This document shows positions 53,537 to 61,954 of a DNA stretch of 64,000 nucleotides, in pieces. Below the pieces are notes generated by a model. It did no database searches. It saw nothing but the letters and a program-made list of their open reading frames with translations, and was not told where the DNA came from. Position 1 is the first letter of the stretch; each line of letters opens with the position of its first letter. This DNA comes from Pseudolysobacter sp964466115. GTDB lineage: Bacteria; Pseudomonadota; Gammaproteobacteria; Xanthomonadales; Rhodanobacteraceae. The stretch is taken from contig CAYXMH010000003.1 in NCBI GenBank assembly GCA_964466115.1, forward strand, positions 62,001-126,000, read 5' to 3'. The translations under genes were made by a program, and so were the position numbers.

Positions 53537-54811
53537 ATGATGTTGCGTCGATATTCGCTGTGGCTTTATTGTGTTTGTGCGATGTTTTTATGTGTTGCGA
53601 GCAATGCCATTGCCGCTACCAAGAGCACCGCAAACGAGTACCCGAACGCAACGCGTAAGGAGCCAAAACCGGACATTTCCGAAATCTCGCAAAAACAACT
53701 TACCGCCGCTTTTAAGCATTTGGATGAAAATGAAACGGATGCGGCGAGCGAGCTTCTTACCAAGGTCATAGAAGACAAACGCGCGAGCAACTACGCGCAC
53801 GCGTTGGCCGCACAGGCGATGAGCCAAGTGCGCTGGGAAAAAGACGATTACGCTGGGGCCATCGATCAGATTCGCTTGGCAATCAAGCTCGATGCTTTGC
53901 CGAATAAATCGCACTTCCAAGCGATATACCAGTTAGCGCAGCTATCGTTGGCGCAAGAAAAATACCAGGACGCGCTTGACGCGATCACCGAGTGGTTCAA
54001 ACTCAGTGGCGCACAAACGGCAGATGCTTATGCGGTTCAAGGCAACGCGTATTACCGTCTCGATAAATTCCAGTTGGCGATCGATTCAATGAAGAAAGCG
54101 CTGGCGCTTTCGCAAAAAACCAATGAATCCTGGCTACAAATCTTAATGGCCAGTTATTTCGAGCTTGAACAATACGATGAAGCATCGAAAGTGGCCGAGC
54201 AGCAATTGGCCAAAGACCCGAATAACAAAAAATTAATTCAACAATTGTCATCGATTTACATCAATGCCAAGCAAGAAGCCAAAGCGCTGGAATTAATGTC
54301 TGGTGCCAAGGCTAAGGGCCTAGTAACAACCGAGGAAGACTATAAACAACTGGCACAGCTCTACAATTATTTGGAAAAGCCCAAAGACGCTGCGAGCGTG
54401 TTGAACGAAGGCATTAGTAAAGGGATCATTAAACCGTCTTACGATCTTTATAAACTGCAAGGCGATGCCTATGCCTTGGCGGAAGATGATAAGAACGCAA
54501 TAGAAGCCTACTCAAAAGCGGCGCCGTTTGCGAAAGACGGCAATGTCGATTATTTGCGCGGACATCTTTTACTTGATGCTGATCGCAGTAAAGAAGCGCG
54601 TGAAGCGTTAACCCAAGCCATTGCTAAAGGCGGGCTAAAGCAGCCAGGGGAGGCTTATATCCTGCTTGGTAACGCAGAATACGATTTAGGGAATACGGCA
54701 GCAGCGATTGCAGCCTACGAGAAAGCCAAGGCGTATCCCAGTACACAAAAAATGGCGGAATCGTGGTTAAAAAGCGCGAAGGCAGGCGCGCCGATTAAAA
54801 AGAAAAAGTAA
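53537..54811 (+). CDS. Exported TPR-repeat protein of unknown function
   Basis: 424 residues with an N-terminal signal peptide (LWLYCVCAMFLCVASNAIAA) and an all-helical mature part built of tetratricopeptide-like repeats (units such as AYAVQGNAYYRLDKFQLAIDS and AYILLGNAEYDLGNTAAAIAAYE). AAGGGGA lies 6 bases before the ATG. Likely periplasmic, a scaffold for protein contacts. In related genomes a TPR gene often precedes tonB-exbBD, so it may aid TonB-dependent uptake; that is inference. A Lys-rich end (KKKK). No transmembrane anchor beyond the signal. Confidence 0.85.
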   Translation: MMLRRYSLWLYCVCAMFLCVASNAIAATKSTANEYPNATRKEPKPDISEISQKQLTAAFKHLDENETDAASELLTKVIEDKRASNYAHALAAQAMSQVRWEKDDYAGAIDQIRLAIKLDALPNKSHFQAIYQLAQLSLAQEKYQDALDAITEWFKLSGAQTADAYAVQGNAYYRLDKFQLAIDSMKKALALSQKTNESWLQILMASYFELEQYDEASKVAEQQLAKDPNNKKLIQQLSSIYINAKQEAKALELMSGAKAKGLVTTEEDYKQLAQLYNYLEKPKDAASVLNEGISKGIIKPSYDLYKLQGDAYALAEDDKNAIEAYSKAAPFAKDGNVDYLRGHLLLDADRSKEAREALTQAIAKGGLKQPGEAYILLGNAEYDLGNTAAAIAAYEKAKAYPSTQKMAESWLKSAKAGAPIKKKK

Positions 54812-54881
54812 GGGTAATGGGGAAATTATTGGGGCGCGGATAGGGCAATACGGCGGCATCACTGGAAATCATGTTAAATAT

Positions 54882-54907
54882 GGTTGCAAGGTCTTGTCTT
54901 TGCAACC
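54882..54907. repeat. 8-bp inverted repeat in the spacer before tonB
   Basis: GGTTGCAA (54882-54889) and its complement TTGCAACC (54900-54907), 10-base loop. Lies in the 210-base gap between the TPR gene and tonB. No T tract follows, so a terminator is unlikely; an operator is possible. It does not resemble a Fur box. Confidence 0.35.
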
Positions 54908-55021
54908 CTCGGTGGTGTACCGTGCCTGGCTCTGCTGTAATTTTGTGATCGTTCGTTGATCCAACTTATGGCTCCTCCGCGAGTATTGTGAAACATTGAT
55001 CGTCATGCTTTGGTTCGTCTG

Positions 55022-55681
55022 ATGGCGTTAAACATATTTCAATCAACTACCGAGCCTTTCAATTGGAGGCGAACTTCTGCGTTGGCTACGGCCTTTACGC
55101 TGCATGCGTTCGCGTTCATGATGCTGATGGCGCCTATTGCGCCGCCTAAAGCCAAGGAAAAAGAGCACGAAAATATCGTGACGGTGGAGTTCATTGAACC
55201 ACCACCACCGCCACCGCCGCCGCCACCGCCGCCACCGGAGCCGCCCAAAAAGCCGCCACCGAAGATCATCGAAAAGTTAAAGCCACCGCCAATTCCGCCG
55301 CCGGAACCGCCGCCGCCTGTGATCGCGGAAGCGACGCCGATGTCGACGCCAGCACCGCCGCCCGCGCCACCAGCGCCTCCGGCACCGCCGTCTGACATCG
55401 CACCTAGCGAGAACGTGAGCTACCGCAAAATGCGGCCGCCAAAGTATCCACCTGCCTCAATTCGCCAGCACCAAGAGGGCGAGGTGATGCTGAAGGTCCT
55501 GGTTGGTGTGGACGGTGCACCAGAAGAAATAACAGTAGAAAGGTCAAGCGGCCACCGTGAGCTTGATCAGGCCGCGATTGCGGCGGCCAAAACCTGGGTA
55601 TTTAATCCAGGACGTAAAGACGGCAAGCCCTATCGCGGGTATGCTTTGGTTCCCATTAAATTTAGTCTCAACGAAGGGTAG
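55022..55681 (+). CDS. tonB: Energy transducer TonB
   Basis: 219 residues from ATG 55022; a TTG at 55010 is also open and neither has a clear ribosome site. N-terminal cytoplasmic tail and one membrane helix (ATAFTLHAFAFMMLMAPIA), a periplasmic Pro-rich spacer with a run of 13 prolines and Pro-Lys and Pro-Glu repeats, and a C-terminal TonB domain with YPPASIRQHQEGEVMLKV and TWVFNPGRKDGKPYRG. It couples the proton-motive force from ExbBD to outer-membrane receptors. exbB starts 4 bases after its stop. Confidence 0.95.
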   Translation: MALNIFQSTTEPFNWRRTSALATAFTLHAFAFMMLMAPIAPPKAKEKEHENIVTVEFIEPPPPPPPPPPPPPEPPKKPPPKIIEKLKPPPIPPPEPPPPVIAEATPMSTPAPPPAPPAPPAPPSDIAPSENVSYRKMRPPKYPPASIRQHQEGEVMLKVLVGVDGAPEEITVERSSGHRELDQAAIAAAKTWVFNPGRKDGKPYRGYALVPIKFSLNEG

Positions 55682-55685
55682 CGCT

Positions 55686-56549
55686 ATGCAAGATGCAGCT
55701 TCGACTCAGCCACAGCCCGTAGATCCAAGTCATGCGGCTTTACCTACCGGCCCCTTGGGCAGTGGTGATGCACAGGCTCTTTCGCAAATGGGTTTTGATC
55801 ACCTCATACACAACTTCGATGTTGTGGGTATTGTGGTGTTTATAACCTTAGTCGTCATGTCGGTCTTGTCTTGGTATTTCATCGTTGCGAATTTCTTACG
55901 CAATTTGATGATCCGTACCCGCGCCGATAGCGTACGGCATACTTTCTGGGAAACTCCGTCGGCGCAAGATGCCGTACGCTTCCTTGAAGACCAGCCGAAA
56001 TCCGAACCGTTTTCAAAGATTGCCATCGATTGTGCTTCCGCCGCTGCGCATCATCAGCGCCATGAAGGCAGCCGCTTGGTTGAAGCGCTGAATCGCAGCG
56101 AGTTTATCGATCGCGCATTACGCCAGGCGGTGGCACGCGAAAGCGCCCGTCTTGAAGGCGGTCTAACGGTACTGGCTACGGTCGGCTCTACCGCACCGTT
56201 CGTTGGTTTGTTAGGCACGGTATGGGGCATCTACCACGCGTTGATTCGAATTGGCGCTACCGGACAAGCTTCGATTGATGCGGTGGCCGGCCCAGTCGGT
56301 GAAGCGCTGATTATGACCGCCATCGGCCTTGGTGTCGCCATTCCCGCGGTGTTGGCGTACAACTTTTATGTTCGTGCCAATCGCGTGACGTATAGCCAGT
56401 TCGATGAGTTTGCGCATGATCTGCACGATTTCTTCGCGACCGGCTCGCGCGTGGAAGCGGGCGCGACGGCGCCGATGGCACCTACTCCAGCACCCGCCGC
56501 GCCGCGTCCTCCAATGGGCTCACCAGCGGCTCCGGCACAAAGGAGATAA
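55686..56549 (+). CDS. exbB: Biopolymer transport protein ExbB
   Basis: 287 residues from ATG 55686, 4 bases after tonB; the longer frame lies in tonB. MotA/TolQ/ExbB family with three membrane helices: one near residues 45-65 (VVGIVVFITLVVMSVLSWY), and a pair in LTVLATVGSTAPFVGLLGTVWGIYHAL and VGEALIMTAIGLGVAIPAVLAYNFYVR. The conserved PFVGLLGTVWGI is intact. The C-terminal 30 residues are an Ala/Pro-rich tail, unusual for ExbB. It forms the stator pentamer around ExbD. Confidence 0.95.
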   Translation: MQDAASTQPQPVDPSHAALPTGPLGSGDAQALSQMGFDHLIHNFDVVGIVVFITLVVMSVLSWYFIVANFLRNLMIRTRADSVRHTFWETPSAQDAVRFLEDQPKSEPFSKIAIDCASAAAHHQRHEGSRLVEALNRSEFIDRALRQAVARESARLEGGLTVLATVGSTAPFVGLLGTVWGIYHALIRIGATGQASIDAVAGPVGEALIMTAIGLGVAIPAVLAYNFYVRANRVTYSQFDEFAHDLHDFFATGSRVEAGATAPMAPTPAPAAPRPPMGSPAAPAQRR

Positions 56550-56552
56550 GCC

Positions 56553-56969
56553 ATGGCGTTTAGCAGTGGTGGTGGCGGCGGCCCAATGGCGGAAATCAAC
56601 GTCACGCCGTTGGTCGACGTGATGTTGGTGTTGTTGATCATTTTTATGATTACCGCGCCTTTGATGTCGCACAAGATCAAAATCGATTTACCGCAGGCAA
56701 GTCTGGTAAATCCTCCTCAGGATCCGCAAGAGCCGATCAATTTATCGGTTAAAGATACCGGCGAGATCTATTGGAACGATGAAATCATTACCGAAGCCGC
56801 GCTGCAGGCACAGTTACGGGTAACGGCGCAGAAATCGCCGCAACCGGAATTGCAAATTCGTGCCGATAAGGCTACGCAATATCAATTGATCGCCACCGTC
56901 ATGGCGGATGCGAAAAATGCCGGTATGGTTAAAATCGGGTTTGTGACAACTCCCGGTACCCAGCAATAG
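56553..56969 (+). CDS. exbD: Biopolymer transport protein ExbD
   Basis: 138 residues: membrane helix with the essential Asp in NVTPLVDVMLVLLIIFMIT (Asp near 22), then a periplasmic peptidoglycan-type domain (PINLSVKDTGEIYWNDEIIT). It follows exbB by three bases and ends the operon; a bidirectional terminator is 20 bases on. Xanthomonas carries a second exbD in this operon (from memory), but none is seen here. Confidence 0.96.
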   Translation: MAFSSGGGGGPMAEINVTPLVDVMLVLLIIFMITAPLMSHKIKIDLPQASLVNPPQDPQEPINLSVKDTGEIYWNDEIITEAALQAQLRVTAQKSPQPELQIRADKATQYQLIATVMADAKNAGMVKIGFVTTPGTQQ

Positions 56970-56989
56970 ACAGCTGCTTCACATGCTTA

Positions 56990-57027
56990 AAAAAAACGCC
57001 ACGTTAGAAACGTGGCGTTTTTTTTGA
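56990..57027. terminator. Bidirectional terminator between exbD and pdxJ
   Basis: Perfect stem AACGCCACGT (56996-57005) with ACGTGGCGTT (57011-57020), 5-base loop, and A and T tracts on either side. Serves both convergent genes. Confidence 0.94.
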
Positions 57028-57040
57028 CGCTCCAAAAAAC

Positions 57041-57796
57041 TTAACGGGTCCGCGTATCGGCTAAGATGGCTAAATAAGCGCGTACGGTGGCCGTCAATCC
57101 AGCGTAAAGCGCATCTGAAATTAAGGCATGGCCAATGGACACTTCGTTTAGGAACGGAATCGCGCGCTTTAAAGCGCCTAAATTGGTTTGATTAAGGTCG
57201 TGGCCTGCATTAACGCCAAGTCCAACGGCGCGTGCGGCGTGTGCAATCCGTTGGCAGTCGTTGAGCTCATGTTCGTAGGAACCATGCGCATACGCTTTTG
57301 CATAAGGTCCAGTGTAAATCTCAATTCGATCGGCACCGATCTGTGCCGCTTGTTCGATGTCCAACGCAGCGGCATCGATAAAAAGGCTGACTCGGCAGCC
57401 ATAAGACTTTAGCTCAGCGACAACGGGTTTAAGTGTAGCGGCGTCACGGCGCAAATCGAAACCGTGGTCGGAAGTGAGCTGATCATTTGCATCCGGAACC
57501 AAGGTGCATTGGGTTGGGCGCACGGCTCGAACGATCGCCGCCAAACCAGGATACTCATCATGCGCAGGCGCGAACGGATTCCCTTCGATATTCAACTCGA
57601 CACCGTCAAGCTCGTTAGCAACGGCGTAGACATCGTCCGGTCGAATATGGCGTAAGTCGGGGCGCGGATGTACGGTAATGCCCCCGCAGCCGGCGGCAAT
57701 GCACGTACGCACCGCCAAGCCCACATTTGGTTCTTGATCGCCACGCGAATTGCGCAGCACTGCAATTTTGTTAACATTTACACTAAGAAGAGTCAT
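57041..57796 (-). CDS. pdxJ: Pyridoxine 5'-phosphate synthase PdxJ
   Basis: 251 residues, TIM barrel. It joins 1-deoxyxylulose 5-phosphate and 3-amino-2-oxopropyl phosphate to pyridoxine 5'-phosphate. Seen: LSVNVNKIAVLRNSRG at the start, GGITVHPRPDLRHI (catalytic His), GVELNIEGNP, LVPDANDQLTSDHG and VNAGHDLNQTNL. It is on the opposite strand from tonB-exbBD; in Xanthomonas it follows exbD in the same direction as I recall. Confidence 0.96.
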   Translation of the reverse strand: MTLLSVNVNKIAVLRNSRGDQEPNVGLAVRTCIAAGCGGITVHPRPDLRHIRPDDVYAVANELDGVELNIEGNPFAPAHDEYPGLAAIVRAVRPTQCTLVPDANDQLTSDHGFDLRRDAATLKPVVAELKSYGCRVSLFIDAAALDIEQAAQIGADRIEIYTGPYAKAYAHGSYEHELNDCQRIAHAARAVGLGVNAGHDLNQTNLGALKRAIPFLNEVSIGHALISDALYAGLTATVRAYLAILADTRTR

Positions 57797-57810
57797 AGAC
57801 AGTCACCCTT

Positions 57811-59493
57811 CTAATTCGTTTTCCAGTCGATTCGTGTGGCTGAACGCTCGACTCCGCCCAACACCAAAGAAAATCCAGAAATGGTTCCGGTTTCGCTGCG
57901 CGTGAACGCGATCGTGCTGCCGTCGGAGGCTACGGCGAAACGATCTTTGGCGTAAGCGAGCAGCGCTTCGCCGGGCTGTGCAGTTAACTGCAATTGGAGC
58001 TCGTCACCGCGGCTGACAACGCGCGCTTGGGTGTCGGCATCGAATTGATAGTCACCGTTGAACGCCAGAAGATCCTTGGCGGAAATGTTTAACGGCTGGC
58101 GTTCAAGTGTCGGCGGGCGGGTGCTTAAGCGCTTGGCACTGAAATATTGGCCATTTTGATGCAGCACCAAACCGTTAATTTTACCTTCATCGCGCACAAA
58201 ACGAAGATCCGCGTCCACCGCTTTATAGAAAAACGCGTCGGTGTCGGCGGCATACAACGGCAGGGCTGCCTGACCGGTCAGCTGAGCCTCCAATCGAGCG
58301 CGTTTAACGCGCAAGGTCATCTCAGTTCCGGGCAGAATTTGATACAGGCCAGTAAATTCCGCCAGCTGATCAGCAGCAAGGTTCAGCGGTTTACGTGGTG
58401 GGGGTGGTGCCGATTGGTCGGTCAGCAGCGCTATACCAAGAGCAGTAAGGTCAACCAGGGAGTTGCCAAGCAACACAACGGCTTGCTGACGATCGACCCG
58501 AAAACCAATAAACGACGAAAATCCACCGGTGGCTCCGTTATGCCAGAGCAAAGGCCAGGTTTGATCGGTGCTTGGCACGTTGAGAATATGCCAAGCCAAA
58601 CCAATTTCGCCGTTAGAAATAGCACCGCGCGACTGGCGCGCCAACAGCAAAGCCGCGCGCAAGGGATGATCGCCAGGCTTAAGGTTCAGCTGCGCAAAGT
58701 TCAGCATATCCGTTAAGGTTGAGCGCAAGGCCCCGGCCGCGGCCAGGGCGCTTAAGTGCCAATGCGCTACTGAGTGACCATCATTATGGGCCTCCAGTAG
58801 ATCGGCTTCATCGGTAAAGCGTGTGTGTTCAAGCCCAAGCGGTAACAGCACATGCTCATTCAGTGCGTTCGCATAATCAGTGCCATAAGCGCGCCCGAGT
58901 AAGTAACCCAATAATCCGTAACCCAGGTTTGAGTATTCGTACTGTTTAGTCCATGTCGTACGATGATAATGCGCAAGCCACATCAACAGCGCCGTTTCGT
59001 CGTAATCAGCGTAAGGGTCATCACTGTCTTTGGGAAATAGGTTGGCCGGAAGTGGGGGTAGGCCGGAGCGATGCGTGGCCAACTCTTCCAGCGTAATTGC
59101 GCCGATATGCGAGTCCGCAAACTTGAAAGCCCGCGGCAAAAATTTCGCGATCGGATCATCGAGCCTGAGTTTGCCATTGCGCGTGGCCTCACTCAGTAAC
59201 AATGCAGTAAACACCTTGTTAATCGCACCGATTTCGAATCCGCTGTCGGCGCGAACAGGCGCGCCGCGTTGGTCTTGACCGAAAAACCACTGCGCTTGCT
59301 CGCCACCTTCAATTATGCCAACGGCTAACGCAGGGTAGGCGCCATTTGCAACGCCGTGTTCGATTGCGTTGCGATAATTTTCGGCCAATGTAGGTGCAGC
59401 GACGGCAATAGGTGCGATCGCGAGCAACAGCCATCCGAAGTAAAAGGCGGGGCGAGATGAAATGACGGCCTCCACAATGCGCCGACTGAGCAA
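57811..59493 (-). CDS. Serine-hydrolase-fold (class C beta-lactamase-like) protein lacking the nucleophile
   Basis: 560 residues; a TTG start at 59493 without a strong ribosome site is likely but uncertain. Signal-like helix (AFYFGWLLLAIAPIAVAA) and a beta-lactamase/D-peptidase S12 domain at 35-360. The SxxK motif reads GAINK, so Ser90 is Ala while Lys93 remains; Tyr187-Ser-Asn189 and His318-Asn-Gly320 are kept. Two copies of a ~85-residue beta domain follow (LAADQLAEFTGLYQ.. and ISAKDLLAFNGDYQ..). It is probably an exported, non-catalytic binding protein or a family with a different nucleophile. Follows pdxJ on the same strand, 14 bases upstream of it. Confidence 0.88.
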   Translation of the reverse strand: MLSRRIVEAVISSRPAFYFGWLLLAIAPIAVAAPTLAENYRNAIEHGVANGAYPALAVGIIEGGEQAQWFFGQDQRGAPVRADSGFEIGAINKVFTALLLSEATRNGKLRLDDPIAKFLPRAFKFADSHIGAITLEELATHRSGLPPLPANLFPKDSDDPYADYDETALLMWLAHYHRTTWTKQYEYSNLGYGLLGYLLGRAYGTDYANALNEHVLLPLGLEHTRFTDEADLLEAHNDGHSVAHWHLSALAAAGALRSTLTDMLNFAQLNLKPGDHPLRAALLLARQSRGAISNGEIGLAWHILNVPSTDQTWPLLWHNGATGGFSSFIGFRVDRQQAVVLLGNSLVDLTALGIALLTDQSAPPPPRKPLNLAADQLAEFTGLYQILPGTEMTLRVKRARLEAQLTGQAALPLYAADTDAFFYKAVDADLRFVRDEGKINGLVLHQNGQYFSAKRLSTRPPTLERQPLNISAKDLLAFNGDYQFDADTQARVVSRGDELQLQLTAQPGEALLAYAKDRFAVASDGSTIAFTRSETGTISGFSLVLGGVERSATRIDWKTN

Positions 59494-59607
59494 GCGATGA
59501 GCTTACCAGGGCATGGTTTTAATTTCGCCGAATTTCTTGCGCGGATGCCCGATAAATCGCTGAGCCATTGAATATTTCAAATGGCCCAGCAAAGACCGCG
59601 GTTTTGG

Positions 59608-60048
59608 TTAATCACAGGCTTCGGGAATTTGTTTCCACACAATCGGGTCCCAGTATGCGGCATCCTTATCATTGACGCTTTTATCCGGATTTAGGCGTGC
59701 GGACACCATATACGTAGTGCCAGCCGCTACATCCACCGTTAGTTCCTTGTACTGATTGTGTCGCTGCTGGTTGCTCGGTGTGCCTGAGATGTCATGGGAA
59801 TCGATGTTTTCGCTTACCAGCAAGCGGTGACTGCCCGGACTGACGCGATAGGTGTCTTGCTGTTTTGGACCCGGGATTTTTCCGTCAATCTCAATGATGG
59901 TGGCGGGATAAAGATGCTCGGAGCGTGGGGCGATATGGAAAACACTGATACGCCCGCAGGAATTCGCCGCGTTTGCGCTGACGGTTCCGATAAGCAGAAA
60001 TAAAACAGCCAAAACTATTCGATGGGGTAAGGCAGTAAACAAGTTCAT
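59608..60048 (-). CDS. Small exported protein of unknown function
   Basis: 146 residues from ATG 60048, preceded by a strong AGGAGGTG five bases upstream. A signal peptide (IVLAVLFLLIGTVSANAA) and a mature part of 120 residues that looks like beta strands: an EIDGKIPG-like turn, YRVSPGSHRLLV and TVDVAAGTTYMVSARLN, as in transthyretin/carboxypeptidase-regulatory-like domains. Two Cys (near 28 and the last residue but one) may pair. Not recognised. The upstream gene ends 75 bases away. Confidence 0.75.
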   Translation of the reverse strand: MNLFTALPHRIVLAVLFLLIGTVSANAANSCGRISVFHIAPRSEHLYPATIIEIDGKIPGPKQQDTYRVSPGSHRLLVSENIDSHDISGTPSNQQRHNQYKELTVDVAAGTTYMVSARLNPDKSVNDKDAAYWDPIVWKQIPEACD

Positions 60049-60123
60049 AAAACACCTCCTATGGGATTGTCCCGCAAGACGGGACGAGCTGCGCACTAAA
60101 TTGCCGCAGTCGCAAGCAACAAT

Positions 60124-61866
60124 CTAGCCAGGTGGGTCGCGACGTAACAATTGAACTTCTTCAATACGATTTTTTGGAACTTCAAATTCGGCATTTCCGC
60201 CGACTCCATTGATTCGAACCGCCACATTCATGGCATCGACACCCAGCAGATGGCCTTCAATGTCCCTCCCGCCGGATGTAATCAAGCGAATTCGCTTACC
60301 GATGCGTGAGGATAAAGATTCAATTGTGATGATATCGTAATCGCGTACACGCGTAACCGGCGCAGGCAACGGTTCAATCTTTGGGTCCTGCCAAACCAGC
60401 GCCAACGTGGAATTTGGCGGCGGCGGCGGCGCGCTGGCTGCGAGCGAATTGGGTTGGGTTTTTGGTTGTTTTATCGGCGCCAGCAAGGAGGAGGGCTCTT
60501 TGGAGCTTGGGTCAGCGGCGGCGATGGTAGGCGGTTGCGAATTTGCCCGGCTCGACGCGGTCGATGTCGTGGCGATCGGCGGTACAGCGGTCGTTTTATT
60601 TAACCCCGAACCGGCGTCGCTCGAATTCGGCAATGCTTGCGATGAGCTTGGTTTTGTCGAGCTCGAGGTGGCATTCGATGGACTCACAGAGGCGTTTGTC
60701 GTAAGGGACTTTGCAGTGGTTGGAGCCGGGGTAACCGATTTGCCGGAAGCCGATGGATCGATCGTGCTGGTTTTTGCCGCACTGGTTGGCGGTATTGGAT
60801 ACGTTTCGGTTGTGCTTGATGTGGCGCTTGCTGCAGTATCGGCAGCTAGCGGTTCGGCGGTTGACTCGGGTTGCGCAAACGATAATCGTATTAAAACCGG
60901 TGGCGCATCATTGTAACGCGCAGTGAGATTGAGCATGCGCAGAAAATCGGCGGCGTCCAATTGCGCAAAACGCGTGGGTTCAATGGCGTCGTTCGGCAAA
61001 CTGGCAAAGTCCACTTTGCCGCCATTCAGCAACAAATGGCGATACAGGTCAATTAACTCCGTGCCCGGTTCAATCCCGCGTGCTTTAAGAAATTCCAGTA
61101 CGGCGAGCATGTGCTGTTCGACAAACTTGTACGGTTGCAGATTGGTGTGCTGAGCGCAGAATTTATTGCGTTGCTGCAGATAACCTAAGTCAGAATAGCT
61201 TAACGAAACGCGAGCCACACGCACCTTCTCCGTCGCGGCGGGGTTGGTGAACACCAAGGAATTGATGTTGCTGAGTTCCGCGTGCAGGCCGATATTCGAA
61301 AGCGGGGGGCTGTCCAGCTCCGCATTGAGCTCGAGTTTTTCGCTTTTTGCGTCATAGCGGTAGTCAAAATGCTGCGTGGGACGAGCCAATGCCAAGCCCA
61401 TCCGCGCGTAGTCGCGCTCATCAAATCGCGTCACTATGCCGCAACCCAAGGTTTCAAAAGGCACGTGACTTACGGGATTAAACCAGGCCGGATCAATTTC
61501 GCTGAAAAAGGTATTGCTCGAAGGCAGTTGCAAGCCTTCGATCGCGATACTTAAATGGTCCGGCGGCTCTTTGTCATCTATTAGGCTGCGTTTTAGCAAC
61601 CACAATAAACCGGGGGTTTGAATATGCAAGTTCTGCGCGATGAACGTGCCGCGCAACTTGCCTTGCTGGGGAGTGACCTGCACGGTTTGTACGTGCACGG
61701 CGCCGTGAAGGTCGGCTGATACGTTGTCATAACGTATTTGAACCAGCGGGGCGAATCGAGTCACCATCTGGTCGAATCGCTGCTGAACCTGGTACCAGAG
61801 CAATAGCTTCAGTGACCCGGCAATCAGCAGGGCAAGTAATAGGAGGTTGCGAAGCAGCTTTAACAT
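60124..61866 (-). CDS. Membrane-anchored protein with Ser/Thr-rich linker and a C-terminal Sm-like domain
   Basis: 580 residues. N-terminal membrane anchor (LLRNLLLLALLIAGSLKLLLW), a ~300-residue globular part (VRIRYDNVSADLHG..VQVTPQQGKLRG), a low-complexity Ser/Thr/Pro/Ala linker from about 330 to 480, then ~75 residues (DIITIESLSSRIGKRIRLIT and GHLLGVDAMNVAVRINGVGG) resembling a small Sm/SH3-type barrel. The order is unusual. I do not recognise the family; the N-terminal part may resemble inner-membrane proteins of the YdgA type. The minus-strand frame is antisense to a Gly-rich frame at 60407-60916. Confidence 0.72.
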   Translation of the reverse strand: MLKLLRNLLLLALLIAGSLKLLLWYQVQQRFDQMVTRFAPLVQIRYDNVSADLHGAVHVQTVQVTPQQGKLRGTFIAQNLHIQTPGLLWLLKRSLIDDKEPPDHLSIAIEGLQLPSSNTFFSEIDPAWFNPVSHVPFETLGCGIVTRFDERDYARMGLALARPTQHFDYRYDAKSEKLELNAELDSPPLSNIGLHAELSNINSLVFTNPAATEKVRVARVSLSYSDLGYLQQRNKFCAQHTNLQPYKFVEQHMLAVLEFLKARGIEPGTELIDLYRHLLLNGGKVDFASLPNDAIEPTRFAQLDAADFLRMLNLTARYNDAPPVLIRLSFAQPESTAEPLAADTAASATSSTTETYPIPPTSAAKTSTIDPSASGKSVTPAPTTAKSLTTNASVSPSNATSSSTKPSSSQALPNSSDAGSGLNKTTAVPPIATTSTASSRANSQPPTIAAADPSSKEPSSLLAPIKQPKTQPNSLAASAPPPPPNSTLALVWQDPKIEPLPAPVTRVRDYDIITIESLSSRIGKRIRLITSGGRDIEGHLLGVDAMNVAVRINGVGGNAEFEVPKNRIEEVQLLRRDPPG

Positions 61867-61954
61867 GTTCGTTATATTGGCATTTTACGGAATGAAACGT
61901 AACCCGATTGACGTCGGGCGGCAAGGGTGCTGATTACACCTTACGAGATGGACA

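Noticed and set aside
54882..54907. Inverted repeat as a terminator of the TPR gene
   Set aside because: No T tract on either strand and stem of only 8 bp; kept as a plain repeat.
55039..55398. Gly-rich minus-strand frame of 119 codons
   Set aside because: It is the exact antisense of the TonB proline repeats; Gly runs are the complement of Pro codons. No ribosome site.
60407..60916. Plus-strand frame of 169 codons opposite the Sm-like protein gene
   Set aside because: It is antisense to the low-complexity linker and has no homology-like motif; long antisense frames are expected there.
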